A stretch of 52,996 nt of DNA from assembly GCA_959605475.1 (NCBI GenBank), contig CAUHFS010000008.1, positions 1 through 52,996 on the forward strand. Reading direction: 5' to 3'. Of the stretch, positions 7,094 to 16,330 are shown piece after piece (position 1 is the stretch's first letter; each line of letters starts with the position of its first letter). Under the pieces are notes generated by a model. The model had not been told where the DNA came from. It searched no databases and saw only the letters and a program-made list of their open reading frames with translations. This stretch comes from an uncultured Collinsella sp. GTDB lineage: Bacteria > Actinomycetota > Coriobacteriia > Coriobacteriales > Coriobacteriaceae. Position numbers and translations under genes: made by a program.

Positions 7094-8637
7094 ATGAGGG
7101 ACCTGGGAGACACAACCGCATATTTGCGCCGGGGCATGCGGGAGATTCTGTGCCTAGCGCTGTTCTTCTTCACGTTTTTGGCGTGCGAGTATTTCTTTGA
7201 TGCGCGCATGGCCGAGTTCGTGCCATCGAGTGAGGTCGTCATCTACGAGAGCATCGTTGTCGGCGCGAGCGTGATTGGCTTTTTCGTGCGCCCATTTCTG
7301 TACTATCGCCGTCCCCAGACGATCGATGCGACGAGCGATATTACGGGCGTGCTGTTGGTATCGGCGTTGCTGCTGATGATTATGGCAATGCGGTTTGAGG
7401 TAGTAATTGCCGGCGGCCTGGTGGCGTGCTGCGCCCTGGGCTATTGCGGATCGACCGCCCATGCCAATCTTGCGCGGCGTTTTGCGCAGACGCCCTGCCT
7501 GGCGCGCACCGTGGCGGTTTCCTATGCTGTGGGCATTTTGGTGCAGGTGCTCAACCATATGGTGATGCCTGCGGGCATTCCCCAGCAGTCTGTTCTCATT
7601 GCCTGTGCGATTGCGCTGGTGGGGCTGCTTCACGGTGTCCGCCGCGCTAAATTGCGTGATGAGCCTGCGCCCGAGTTCGAGGTCGAGATTGCCGAGCTAT
7701 CGGTCGATGCGTCGGAGCGTGGCGCCAGGTGGCACGATGACCCCGAGGCAAAGGCGGCCTTTCAGGGTGCCGTGGTGCGTCTGACGGTGGCGACCGCTTG
7801 CCTCACCGGCGTGTTCGCGGCCCTCAATGCCGGCCTTACGACCTCGCATGCCGCTGGCGCTATCGATCTGGGCGACTGGCCGCGCTTGCTGCTGGTTGTG
7901 AGCGCCCTTGCCGCCGGCGTCCTGTATGACCTGCGTGGGCGTTCGTATATGAATATCATCATGACGTGCGCCGCCATGCTGTCCACGCTCTCGTTCTTTG
8001 TACTTATCACCGATGGCAACGGTGGCAACACGCTTGCCGCCACGATTATCTTTTACCTTGGCACGGGCTTTTTCGTGGTGTTCTTCACCGCGAAGTTCGC
8101 CGCGATTTCGATGTATGCCCGCTGGGCGTATCTGTGGCCGTGCATGGGCCGTGTTATCAACAACGTTTGTCGATGCTCGTGACGGCTCCGGCAGTGGCGA
8201 TTATCTCGAGTCAAAACGTGCTGGCGGCAGTGAGCGTCGTGCTCGTGCTGTTTGTCGGCATCGCGATTTCGCTGTTGGGACAGTTTGGACAAGACGGTGA
8301 GGGCGAGGCGACGCGCGGCAGGCTGGCGCTTGCCACCGACGATCTTGGCGTGAGCTGTGAGCCCGGCCAGGCCGACACGGTGCCCCTGGAGGCGCCGGAG
8401 CTTTCGTTTGACGATCGGCTCGATGGCTTCGTTGCCGCCTTTGGGCTCACCAAGCGCGAGCGCGATGTTCTGGAGGCACTGGTCGTTTCGGACGACAGCG
8501 TGCAGGACGTGGCGGCGGCACTCTTCCTTTCGCGTTCCACGCTCTATCGCCACATCGCTTCGATTAACAAAAAGACAGGTGCCTCCTCGCGCGTAGCCCT
8601 CGTCAACTTCTTCTGGTCCTGGACACCCCAAGACTAG
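7094..8637 (+). pseudogene. MFS-like membrane LuxR-family regulator, frameshifted
   Basis: The first frame (from ATG 7094 after GTGGGGG) encodes about ten hydrophobic helices of an MFS-like sensor and stops at about 8182 after MGRVINN. The next frame continues with LSMLVTAPAVAIISS and ends at 8637 with a LuxR helix-turn-helix (LTKRERDVLEALV and SRSTLYRHIASI). The frames join if one T is restored in GTTT at 8165-8168, giving one protein of about 514 aa. Membrane-anchored LuxR proteins of this layout are common in Coriobacteriia. The break may be a true mutation, a phase-variable site or a sequencing error. It may control the envelope-protein genes just downstream. Confidence 0.8.
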
Positions 8638-8639
8638 CT

Positions 8640-8680
8640 AACCACCACAAAGGGGACAGGCACCTTTGTGGTGGTTTTTT
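8640..8680 (+). terminator. GGGGACAGGC hairpin, copy 1, with T-run
   Basis: AACCACCACAAAGG (8640-8653) pairs with 8663-8676 around the loop GGACAGGCA and is followed by TTTT. It starts right after the LuxR stop codon and is well placed as its terminator. Copies occur at 12355-12395 and 15281-15317. Confidence 0.75.
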
Positions 8681-8782
8681 ACCTGCAAAAATATGAATAT
8701 GAGACATTTGTCACCTGCCGTTTTGGTGCTCAAAGGCATATGAATGTGATGCTGAGCAGAGCAGAACGGAGGGGGTGCACCT

Positions 8783-9232
8783 ATGGCGTCTCGGGGTTGC
8801 GCGTCTAATAAAATTGCGGGCGCGCTTATCGCCGTGGTGGTCTTTGCCGCGGCGGTGACACTCATGCGAGTTTACGTTGCCGGCGACCATGGCGCTCAGG
8901 GAAAGACTGCCGCGCAAGTGTCGCTCAACGATTGCGCTGCCGTTCCGGTGGCGGTCAAGCTTATCGAGGACGGGGAGGCGCGGACGGCCTATGAGACCGA
9001 CGATGACGAACTGGTCGCATCGACTTTTGCCGCGCTCGATGGCTGCACCGTGGGGGATGCGGTGGATGAGCGGACGAGCGATGCCGGCCGAACGCTCGTC
9101 TTTGTCTATACGGATGGCTCGGAGCAATCGGTAGAACTTGAGGGCAAAAACATCGTGCTCGATAAGACGGCGTATCGACTTAACGGTGCCGATGAGTTAT
9201 GGCGGCAGCTTGCCGCAATCAAAAACAGCTAA
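8783..9232 (+). CDS. Membrane-anchored hypothetical protein
   Basis: 149 aa, starting at an ATG 7 bases after GGAGGGGG. One hydrophobic segment at residues ~12-30 (IAGALIAVVVFAAAVTLM) would anchor it, with ~115 residues outside. The outside part has an acidic, beta-rich pattern (TLVFVYTDGSEQSVELEGKNIVL) and two cysteines (Cys51 and Cys87 approximately). I do not recognise a family. It precedes a zinc-ribbon protein and two lipoproteins in the same direction and is probably part of the same unit. Confidence 0.7.
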   Translation: MASRGCASNKIAGALIAVVVFAAAVTLMRVYVAGDHGAQGKTAAQVSLNDCAAVPVAVKLIEDGEARTAYETDDDELVASTFAALDGCTVGDAVDERTSDAGRTLVFVYTDGSEQSVELEGKNIVLDKTAYRLNGADELWRQLAAIKNS

Positions 9233-9252
9233 CGAAATTAGGGATGTACGGG

Positions 9253-10812
9253 ATGAGTGACTTGAGATTCTGCCCGGCGTGCGGGGCGCAGCTGCCTCGG
9301 GTCGCCGGCGTGCCGGTGCGATTTTGCCCGGGGTGCGGCGTCCGACTTGAGGGCGTTGTGGGCTACTCGGGCGCCGTGGGGGCTACAGATGGGGCGACTG
9401 CCGATGACGATGCGGACGAAGGCGGCGACCCGAGTGTGGACGCGCCGGCCGATGCGCCGGTGGAGACTGCCGGCGTCGCGTCGTCTCGTGACGCAGCCAC
9501 GACGGATGCGCCTCACATCGGTGACCTTGAGCTTCATGCCGCATGCGATACCTCTGGCGGCCAGGCACTCGCGCAGGTGGTGCTGCCGCGGGGCTGGCAT
9601 ATCGAAGAAGCGCATCTTGAGCGCAGCGGCAGTTTCGACTGCCCGATTTCGGTTGGCGTGACGGCGGCGGGTCCGATGGGTGAGCGGATTATGTACCGCT
9701 CCGAGCTCTGCTACGTGGATGCGGGCGCCGTTGCCAAGCGTATCCCCACGCAAACCGAACGCAAGGTGTTTGTGCACGTGGAGGCAGCTTGCGACGAGCT
9801 GGCTCAGGCCTGTGCAGCACGGCTGGGCGCGCGGGCAGAGGTTGTTGCCGAGCAACCGTACCCATCGAGCGCGGCGGTCGATATCGAGCGCGAGCGTGCC
9901 CGCGTAAAGCGCGAGGCGGCAAACGACTTTGCAATCCAGGGCTTTTCGATGGAACCGAGTGATGTGGTCTATGAGTGCCGCATGCGTCGATATCGGCTCA
10001 CGGGCGCTCCGGTGCCCACCGAGCTCGCGGTGGCGGCCAAAGTCGAGGGCTATATGTTTTCAATCGGAGGCGTCGCGGGTTCTATGGGCAAAGGTGTTGC
10101 CGCTGGGGCCGAGGCGCTGCTGGGCGCGAGCCTTTCGAGTGGGCTGATCGGCGGTGTTTTGGGCAAGCGCCTGCGCGAGCGCAAGGCGGCGGCAGCGGCG
10201 GGACAGGGCGTCGCGCAAGAACAGCCCACGGGTCGAGGCGGTTGCCCGGACGGAGCGTCGTTCGAGCTGGGTGCGGCCGACCTGCTGCAGTGGCGTATCA
10301 GGGACAGCTTCTGTTTGGCTGCGCCAGAAGGTCGCCTGGACGAGGCGGCCTCCACGGCGCTTGCATCAATGGCGTCGACTCTGCGGCTCAATCCAGCGAT
10401 TGCACGCGAAGCGTCAGCTCAAAAGCAACAGATGGTGCTTGAGCAGCGCCAACGCACGCAGATGGACATTGCCCAGCAGCAACAGCAGTTTGCAGCCTGG
10501 CAACAGATGCATGCCTCGCAACAGGCGGCATTCGACAGCTACCAGCAGGCGTGGTTCGATCGCAGCGACCGTCAGCACGCCGCGAATATGGCTGCCAGCG
10601 CCGCCAATTTTTCCAGCGCGGGCGTGGGGACGGGCACCGCTTCGTATTCCGATGCCATTCGCGGGGTCAACCATTACACCAGACCCGACGGCACCGATGT
10701 CGAGGTCTCGGTGATGGCCGACCAGGCCTGGGTCAACGGTTCGGGCGATGTGATCGGTACACGCGATGGTTTTGAACCTGGTTTTGGCTGGACGGAACTG
10801 CCTCGTCAATAG
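9253..10812 (+). CDS. Zinc-ribbon protein with glycine-rich and Gln-rich segments
   Basis: 519 aa. The ATG at 9253 is 9 bases after AGGG and only 20 bases after the previous stop codon. Residues 5-35 form a zinc ribbon with two CPxCG knuckles (CPACG and CPGCG). An acidic linker (~50-95) is followed by a globular region. A glycine/alanine-rich, weakly hydrophobic stretch lies at ~275-315 (GGVAGSMGKGVAAGAEALL), and a Gln/Ala-rich, probably coiled-coil region at ~395-445. The C-terminus has YTRPDGTDVEVSV. Full-length function is unknown; a cytosolic scaffold or membrane-associated stress protein is possible. It is followed by two lipoprotein genes. Confidence 0.7.
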   Translation: MSDLRFCPACGAQLPRVAGVPVRFCPGCGVRLEGVVGYSGAVGATDGATADDDADEGGDPSVDAPADAPVETAGVASSRDAATTDAPHIGDLELHAACDTSGGQALAQVVLPRGWHIEEAHLERSGSFDCPISVGVTAAGPMGERIMYRSELCYVDAGAVAKRIPTQTERKVFVHVEAACDELAQACAARLGARAEVVAEQPYPSSAAVDIERERARVKREAANDFAIQGFSMEPSDVVYECRMRRYRLTGAPVPTELAVAAKVEGYMFSIGGVAGSMGKGVAAGAEALLGASLSSGLIGGVLGKRLRERKAAAAAGQGVAQEQPTGRGGCPDGASFELGAADLLQWRIRDSFCLAAPEGRLDEAASTALASMASTLRLNPAIAREASAQKQQMVLEQRQRTQMDIAQQQQQFAAWQQMHASQQAAFDSYQQAWFDRSDRQHAANMAASAANFSSAGVGTGTASYSDAIRGVNHYTRPDGTDVEVSVMADQAWVNGSGDVIGTRDGFEPGFGWTELPRQ

Positions 10813-10888
10813 CGTGGGGTGGCTTATGTGTGAATCGATGCCGGGTGTGTTTCTCGGCATTGTGCTAAAGAACGGGAAAGGAACAATG

Positions 10889-11626
10889 ATGAGGGAGACG
10901 GTACTTTCGCGCACGGCATTTGTCGCGGCGGCGGGAACGGCGCTGCTGACGCTTGTGGGGTGCGGCGGACAGCGGACGCAGGATGCGACGGGTTTTAACG
11001 ACGACCGCCCGGTAAAGGACAAGATGGATGCGGGTGCGACGTCGGGCGATTCCGGCGACGCGGACAGCGGCTCGGCGGATGCGTTCGATACGTGGTCGGA
11101 TGATTGCTGGGATGCGCACCGCAACATCAGCATCGCGGCGCTCCTCGAGCTTAAGGGCTGGCAGTTGCAGGAGTTTGCCTCGCAGCAGGGCTATGCCTGG
11201 CAAGACGCGCTCGAGATGTACGAGGACGAGGCGGGACACGTGCTCAGCGTCTGCAATATCAGCAAGGACGGCGCGACCGAATGGCTCGGCGAGGACGAAA
11301 TCGGAAAGCTCGACAAGGGCGGCACCGGAAGCACCGTGATGTTCACGCTGCAACTTTCGGGCTATTCGAGCTGCGAGGATGTTATCGCGGGCTTTTCCGT
11401 GCCGGTCGAGGACCGGGCGCAGATTACTTCGGGCTCATGGATCGCGTGCGTATACGGTTCCAACATGGCGCGGCACGTTGCCATGGCGAGTCCGATGGAA
11501 AACGGTGACTACCGCTTGGATCTCATTACCGAGGAGGCTATCAAGACCGGTAGGTTTACCCAGGGCGGCGGTGCTCCGACGATAGACGAATTTTGGCAGG
11601 AAAAGACTGGACGCGCGCTCGGCTAG
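10889..11626 (+). CDS. Putative lipoprotein, paralogue 1
   Basis: 245 aa from the second of two adjacent ATGs (10886 and 10889), 6 bases after AAAGGA. The N-terminus SRTAFVAAAGTALLTLVGC is a lipoprotein signal with the lipobox LVGC, so it is secreted and lipid-anchored. The mature part starts with a low-complexity Asp/Ser/Gly linker. Then comes a globular region (AALLELKGWQLQEFASQQGYAW) matched in layout by the next gene (DLVRLLKHQNYEW). No family is recognised. It is probably co-transcribed with 8783-12348. Confidence 0.75.
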   Translation: MRETVLSRTAFVAAAGTALLTLVGCGGQRTQDATGFNDDRPVKDKMDAGATSGDSGDADSGSADAFDTWSDDCWDAHRNISIAALLELKGWQLQEFASQQGYAWQDALEMYEDEAGHVLSVCNISKDGATEWLGEDEIGKLDKGGTGSTVMFTLQLSGYSSCEDVIAGFSVPVEDRAQITSGSWIACVYGSNMARHVAMASPMENGDYRLDLITEEAIKTGRFTQGGGAPTIDEFWQEKTGRALG

Positions 11627-11661
11627 GTGCGACGTGGCCAATACCATAGCGAGGAACGAAC

Positions 11662-12348
11662 ATGATGAATGAAGTGACGATGAACCGTGCGGCCTTTGTG
11701 GCAGGCGCGGGTGCGCTGGCTTGTGCGCTGGCTGGCTGCTCGGGCGGATTGGGCGGCGCGGGCGGTGCCAAGAAGGCGACCACGGCGGACGCCGCCTGTG
11801 TAGACGACAACGCTAACGTGACGGTCTATGCTGCGATCAACTTGGACGGCGCCGACCTGGTGCGCCTGCTCAAGCATCAAAACTATGAGTGGCAAGGCGA
11901 GAGCGTGGGCTACGGTGCCGCCGATGACGCGGGACTTTTCGCTTTTACCTTTTCTAAGATTTCGGATGACGTGGACGAACTTGCGAACAGCGCGATACCG
12001 CTTTCGGAGTCCGAGTACGAGGAACTTGAGCCGGGCGGCGGAGACGATAGCGTGGCGATTTTGCTCTCGGTGGGCGGCTATACGACGGGCAATCGTGCGC
12101 TCACCGGCGCAATCGGCGATGCGGCGATAGTGCAGGAGAAGTGCACAATCGACGATTCCGTGTATTGGCTGGTCAAGGCGCTCGACGGCAGCCGTTACGT
12201 GATTTCGGCCTACGACACCGAAGATGATGGCGACAGCGCGCATGACATCTATATCTATAGTGAGTCTTTTATTCACACCGGTTATCTGAGCGGCGGCGAC
12301 CAAATCGATATTGACGAACTCTGGAGCCGCCTGACCAATGCCTCGTAG
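11662..12348 (+). CDS. Putative lipoprotein, paralogue 2
   Basis: 228 aa from the ATG at 11662, 7 bases after GAGG. The signal NRAAFVAGAGALACALAGC ends in the lipobox ALAGC. It shares with the preceding protein the signal pattern, a short domain ending in YEWQ/YAWQ, and a C-terminus with IDELWSR/IDEFWQE. The pair therefore arose by duplication. Function is unknown; an extracellular binding or sensing role is possible. The gene ends just before a bidirectional terminator shared with mgtA. Confidence 0.75.
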   Translation: MMNEVTMNRAAFVAGAGALACALAGCSGGLGGAGGAKKATTADAACVDDNANVTVYAAINLDGADLVRLLKHQNYEWQGESVGYGAADDAGLFAFTFSKISDDVDELANSAIPLSESEYEELEPGGGDDSVAILLSVGGYTTGNRALTGAIGDAAIVQEKCTIDDSVYWLVKALDGSRYVISAYDTEDDGDSAHDIYIYSESFIHTGYLSGGDQIDIDELWSRLTNAS

Positions 12349-12354
12349 CGCACC

Positions 12355-12395
12355 AAAACCACCATAAAGGGGACAGGCGCCTTTGTGGTGGTTTT
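12355..12395. terminator. GGGGACAGGC hairpin, copy 2, between convergent genes
   Basis: AAAACCACCATAAAGG (12355-12370) pairs with CCTTTGTGGTGGTTTT (12380-12395), with a single mismatch, around GGACAGGCG. T-runs on both strands let it serve both the lipoprotein gene and mgtA. Confidence 0.75.
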
Positions 12396-12429
12396 GCCCT
12401 TGGGCTGTCTACTGTGGCGGCTCACCGTG

Positions 12430-15198
12430 CTAAAGCAGCTCACCGTGGCGGGCGATGTAGCGGCGCTTGGCCAGCTGGGTGAGCGCGATGTAGGCGGCGA
12501 CAATGCCGATGAGCAGCGCGAAGAAGATTGGCGGCAGCGGCATGAGACCCAGCGCATCGGCGATGGGGCTTGCCGGCAGCCAGGTGACGAGCGCCAGGCC
12601 CAGCACGGTGAGGACGCACAGCGCGGGCGCGGCGTGGTCGCGCGGGCTCGGCAGGCACGGGGAGCGCAGCATATGGATCACGAGCGTCTGCGACCACATG
12701 GACTCAACGAACCAGCCGCTCTGGAAGAGCGCCGCAAAGGCCTCCATGCCCGTGACGTTGCCCGCGGCGGCAAGCTCGGCCCAGCTCGCGCCCACGGCGG
12801 CGGGGCACACCACAAAGAAGAGCGCGGCGAAAGTCGCGATATCAAACAGTGAGCTCACGGGGCCCAGCTCGAGCATAAAGCCCTTGATGGACGCAGCGTC
12901 CCAAGCGCGCGGGCGGGCAGTCCAGGCGTTGTCGACGGTGTCCCACGGCAGCGCGATGCACACGATCTCGTAGACCAGCGACAGCAGCACCAGCTGCAGA
13001 GCGCTCATGGGCAAGAACGGCAAGAACAGGCTCGCGACGGTCACGGATAGCACGTTGCCAAAGTTGGAGCTCACCGTGGTCTTGAGGTACTTGAGTAGGT
13101 TGCCGTAGGTGCGGCGGCCTTCGATGATGCCGCGCTCGAGCACGTCTAGGTCCTTCTGGAGCAAGATGATATCGGCAGATTCCTTGGCAATGTCGACGGC
13201 CGAATCGACCGAGATGCCGCAATCGCTCGCACGCATGGCGGCGGCGTCGTTGATGCCATCGCCCATAAAGCCCACGGTGTGGCCGAGCAGCTCGCGCATG
13301 ACGCGCACCAGACGCGCCTTCTGCAGCGGCGAGAGCTTGGCAAAGAGGTGCGTGTGCTCGGCGCGCTCGGCAAGCTCGGCATCGTCGAGCGCATCGATCT
13401 CGGAGCCGAGCAAGACGTTGCTCGCGTCGATACCGATCTGTTCGCAGACGGTGGCGGCAACGCGGTCGTTGTCGCCGGTCAGGACCTTGACCGCCACACC
13501 CTTGGCCTCGAGCGTGGCGACGGCGCCCGCGGCACTCGCCTTGGGCGGATCGAGGAAGGCCAAAAAGCCCATCAACACCATGTCGCATTCGTCGGCGATG
13601 CCAAACTCGCCCACGCAGCGCGGATTGGTTTTCTGCGCCACAGCAATCACGCGCAGGCCCTCGGCGTTGAGCCCGGCGACCTGCTTGCGAATCTGGGCGA
13701 GCTTATCTTCGGTGAACGGCTGGGCGGCGCCGTCGACCTCGACAAAGGAGCAGATCTCGAGCATTTCCTCGGCAGCCCCCTTGGTGACCATCTGGGTTTT
13801 GCCCTGGGCGTCGGCGACGACTACGCTCAGGCGACGGCGCGAGAAATCGAAGGGCACCTCGTCGACCTTGGTATAGCGGTCGCGCAGGCTCTGGCCCAGC
13901 ATAGAATCGGGCACGACGGTCGAGGGCGTCACATCGGCACGGTCGATGACGGCCAGGTCGATAAGGTTTTTGAGGCCGGTCTGGAAGAAGCTGTTCAAAA
14001 ACGCATGGCGCAGCACGCGCGCATCCTCGTTGCCGTCGGTGTTGAGGTAGCGCTCGAGCACGATACGGTCTTCGGTGAGGGTGCCGGTCTTGTCGCAGCA
14101 CAGGACGTCCATCGCGCCGAGGTTTTGGATCGCCGGCAGCTCCTTGACGATAACCTGGCGGCGGGCGAGGTCCTTGGCGCCCTGCGACAGGCTCGTGGTC
14201 ACGATGACGGGAAGCATCTGCGGCGTGATGCCCACGGCCACGCTCGTGGCGAACAACAGCGCATCGATGACGTTGCCCTTGGTGGCGGCGTTGATGGCAA
14301 AGACCGCCGGCGCCATAACGAGCATGAGGCGCACGAGCAGCATGGAGACGCTCGAGACGCCGCGGTCAAACGCGCTCTTCTCGCCGCGCCCGTTGAGCAT
14401 CTTGGCGATGCCGCCCAGGTAGGTGTCCGAGCCGGTGGCAACGACAAGCGCCATGGCGGTGCCGTTTTGCACGGAGGTGCCGGTAAAGACGATGTTCTTG
14501 CAGGCAGAGAGTGGTAGCGCGGAGCCGTCGGCACCCTCGACGACGGTGATGGCAGCGGTCTTCTCGACGGCCTCGCTCTCGCCGGTGAGTGCGGACTCGA
14601 TCACAAACAGGTCGCGCGCGGTGATGATGCGGGCATCTGCCGGCACCATGTCGCCGGCAGAGAGGCGGATTACATCGCCGGGGACGAGCTCGTCGAAGGG
14701 GATCTCGACGCGCTCGCCGTCGCGCAGGGCACAGCAGGTGTTGGAGACCAGGTCCTTAAGGGCCTCGGCCGCATTGCCGCTGCGGGCTTCCTGGATAAAC
14801 TTCATGCCGCCCGATACCAGCAGCATGATGCCGATGACGATGACCGTGGAGGGGTCACGCTGCAGCTCGGGCACGGCGAGCACGTCGATGTAGAGCGAGA
14901 CCAGTGCGAGGGCGGCGAGGATGCCAGCGAAGGGATCGACGAACGCGTCGGCGATGCGGCGGGCGAGCGTCTTGGTCGGCGCCTCGATGGTGTTGGGGCC
15001 GACGGCGCTCAGGCGCTCGGCGGCGTGCTCGGCGGTGAGGCCGTCGGCTGTGGCGTCGAGCAGCACGAGGGCATCCTCGGCGCTATGGGTGGCGGCGAAT
15101 ATGGTGTTCTTGGACATGCCGGTGTGAGCGGCGGGGCGCGCCGTGCGGCGGCGCTTGGAGATAGCTTCGAGTACCGTGGCGGTTTTGAGCATCAGCAT
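12430..15198 (-). CDS. mgtA: Magnesium-importing P-type ATPase
   Basis: 922 aa, starting at the ATG at 15198, 5 bases after AAGGAGG. It is a P3B-type ATPase that brings Mg2+ into the cell using ATP. Landmarks in order: actuator TGES (205-208), phosphorylation site Asp369 in DKTGTLTED, nucleotide-binding region (MVTKGAAEEML) and hinge MGDGIND (645-651), flanked by about ten membrane helices. Length matches the MgtA/MgtB family. An N-terminal Lys/Arg-rich segment precedes the cation-ATPase N domain. The gene stands alone, convergent with the lipoprotein gene. No magnesium riboswitch could be identified in the ~80 bases upstream before the 15281 hairpin. Confidence 0.93.
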   Translation of the reverse strand: MLMLKTATVLEAISKRRRTARPAAHTGMSKNTIFAATHSAEDALVLLDATADGLTAEHAAERLSAVGPNTIEAPTKTLARRIADAFVDPFAGILAALALVSLYIDVLAVPELQRDPSTVIVIGIMLLVSGGMKFIQEARSGNAAEALKDLVSNTCCALRDGERVEIPFDELVPGDVIRLSAGDMVPADARIITARDLFVIESALTGESEAVEKTAAITVVEGADGSALPLSACKNIVFTGTSVQNGTAMALVVATGSDTYLGGIAKMLNGRGEKSAFDRGVSSVSMLLVRLMLVMAPAVFAINAATKGNVIDALLFATSVAVGITPQMLPVIVTTSLSQGAKDLARRQVIVKELPAIQNLGAMDVLCCDKTGTLTEDRIVLERYLNTDGNEDARVLRHAFLNSFFQTGLKNLIDLAVIDRADVTPSTVVPDSMLGQSLRDRYTKVDEVPFDFSRRRLSVVVADAQGKTQMVTKGAAEEMLEICSFVEVDGAAQPFTEDKLAQIRKQVAGLNAEGLRVIAVAQKTNPRCVGEFGIADECDMVLMGFLAFLDPPKASAAGAVATLEAKGVAVKVLTGDNDRVAATVCEQIGIDASNVLLGSEIDALDDAELAERAEHTHLFAKLSPLQKARLVRVMRELLGHTVGFMGDGINDAAAMRASDCGISVDSAVDIAKESADIILLQKDLDVLERGIIEGRRTYGNLLKYLKTTVSSNFGNVLSVTVASLFLPFLPMSALQLVLLSLVYEIVCIALPWDTVDNAWTARPRAWDAASIKGFMLELGPVSSLFDIATFAALFFVVCPAAVGASWAELAAAGNVTGMEAFAALFQSGWFVESMWSQTLVIHMLRSPCLPSPRDHAAPALCVLTVLGLALVTWLPASPIADALGLMPLPPIFFALLIGIVAAYIALTQLAKRRYIARHGELL

Positions 15199-15634
15199 AG
15201 GGTCCTCCTTGTTGAAGGGAGTTAGCGTACGTGTCGTATGTGCTTCAAAAAACCTAGATGTCGCTCACGTCATGCTCTCGAACCACCACAAAGGGGACAG
15301 GCACCTTTGTGGTGGTTTTGACGATCGGTTCGTGGCGCTTATGCGTGTGCGGAATCCTCGCGGCGTGCCGAGGGCGACATGCAGGTTTTTCGACTATGAC
15401 TGCCTTCCATGGCACACCTCCTTAAGGCCGAGCGCTGCGCGTTTTGGGTATCTCGTACCCGTTACAATCCGCCCGTATTCTTGATGAGGGGGTTTGCCGT
15501 GTCAACCCCAATGTTTGGAAAACCATTGCCCCTGACAAAGCCTTTACAGAATGCCGAGGCCCCAAAGCGCGCCCGCAACGCGCCCCGCCTGCGCTAAACT
15601 GGAAGGCACGTACGCGATTACGAGAGGAGCCCGC
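15199..15634. other. 436-base gap between mgtA and pyrE
   Basis: It contains the hairpin at 15281-15317 and the promoter regions of both flanking genes. TACAAT at 15463-15468 is a possible -10 for pyrE, but no convincing -35 is present. I see no conserved gene here. Confidence 0.4.
15281..15317. repeat. GGGGACAGGC hairpin, copy 3
   Basis: AACCACCACAAAGG (15281-15294) is perfectly complementary to 15304-15317, with loop GGACAGGCA. It is identical in stem and loop to the copy at 8640. Here it lies between divergent genes, so it is not acting simply as a terminator. Confidence 0.8.
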
Positions 15635-16315
15635 ATGGAGGCTTACAAGCAAGAGTTCATCAAGTTCATGGTTGAGTCCGACGTTCTTAAGTTCGGCAGC
15701 TTTACGCTCAAGAGCGGCCGTCAGTCCCCGTTCTTTATGAATGCTGGCGCTTACGTGACGGGCTACCAGCTCAAGAAGCTGGGCGAGTATTACGCCCAGG
15801 CAATCCACGATAACTTTGGCGACGACTTTGACGTGCTGTTTGGACCGGCCTACAAGGGTATTCCGCTGGCCGTCGTGACCGCAATTGCCTACCACGAGTT
15901 GTACGGCAAGGAGGTCAAGTACTGCTGCGATCGCAAGGAGGCCAAGGACCACGGCGCTGACAAGGGCAACCTGCTGGGCTACGAGCCCCAGGACGGCGAC
16001 CGCGTGGTCATGGTCGAGGACGTCACCACCAGCGGTAAGTCCATCGACGAGACCTATCCCAAGGTCAAGGCTGCTGCCGATGTCGAGATCAAGGGCCTGA
16101 TTGTGTCCCTCAACCGCATGGAGGTCGGCAAGGGTGGCGTGACCACCGCGCAGAAGGAGATCGAGGCCAAGTACGGTTTCCCCGTCGCGAGCATCGTCTC
16201 CATGGCTGAGGTCGTCGAGACCCTCTACAACCACGAGATCGACGGCAAAGTCGTCATCGACGACGAGCTCAAGACCGCCATCGACGCCTACTACGAGCAG
16301 TACGGCGTCAAGTAG
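15635..16315 (+). CDS. pyrE: Orotate phosphoribosyltransferase
   Basis: 226 aa from the ATG at 15635, 5 bases after GAGGAG. It joins orotate and PRPP to form OMP in de novo pyrimidine synthesis. The phosphoribosyltransferase signature RVVMVEDVTTSGKS (PRPP-binding loop) is intact near residues 125-138. KFGSFTLKSGRQSPFF near the N-terminus and FGPAYKGIPLA are typical of PyrE. The gene is single and not beside other pyr genes. It is followed 15 bases later by the structured element at 16331. Confidence 0.95.
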   Translation: MEAYKQEFIKFMVESDVLKFGSFTLKSGRQSPFFMNAGAYVTGYQLKKLGEYYAQAIHDNFGDDFDVLFGPAYKGIPLAVVTAIAYHELYGKEVKYCCDRKEAKDHGADKGNLLGYEPQDGDRVVMVEDVTTSGKSIDETYPKVKAAADVEIKGLIVSLNRMEVGKGGVTTAQKEIEAKYGFPVASIVSMAEVVETLYNHEIDGKVVIDDELKTAIDAYYEQYGVK

Positions 16316-16330
16316 GTTCCGCCTCCGTTA

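Noticed and set aside
15199..15280. Magnesium riboswitch upstream of mgtA
   Set aside because: The segment is short and shows no conserved M-box-like structure; I cannot support it.
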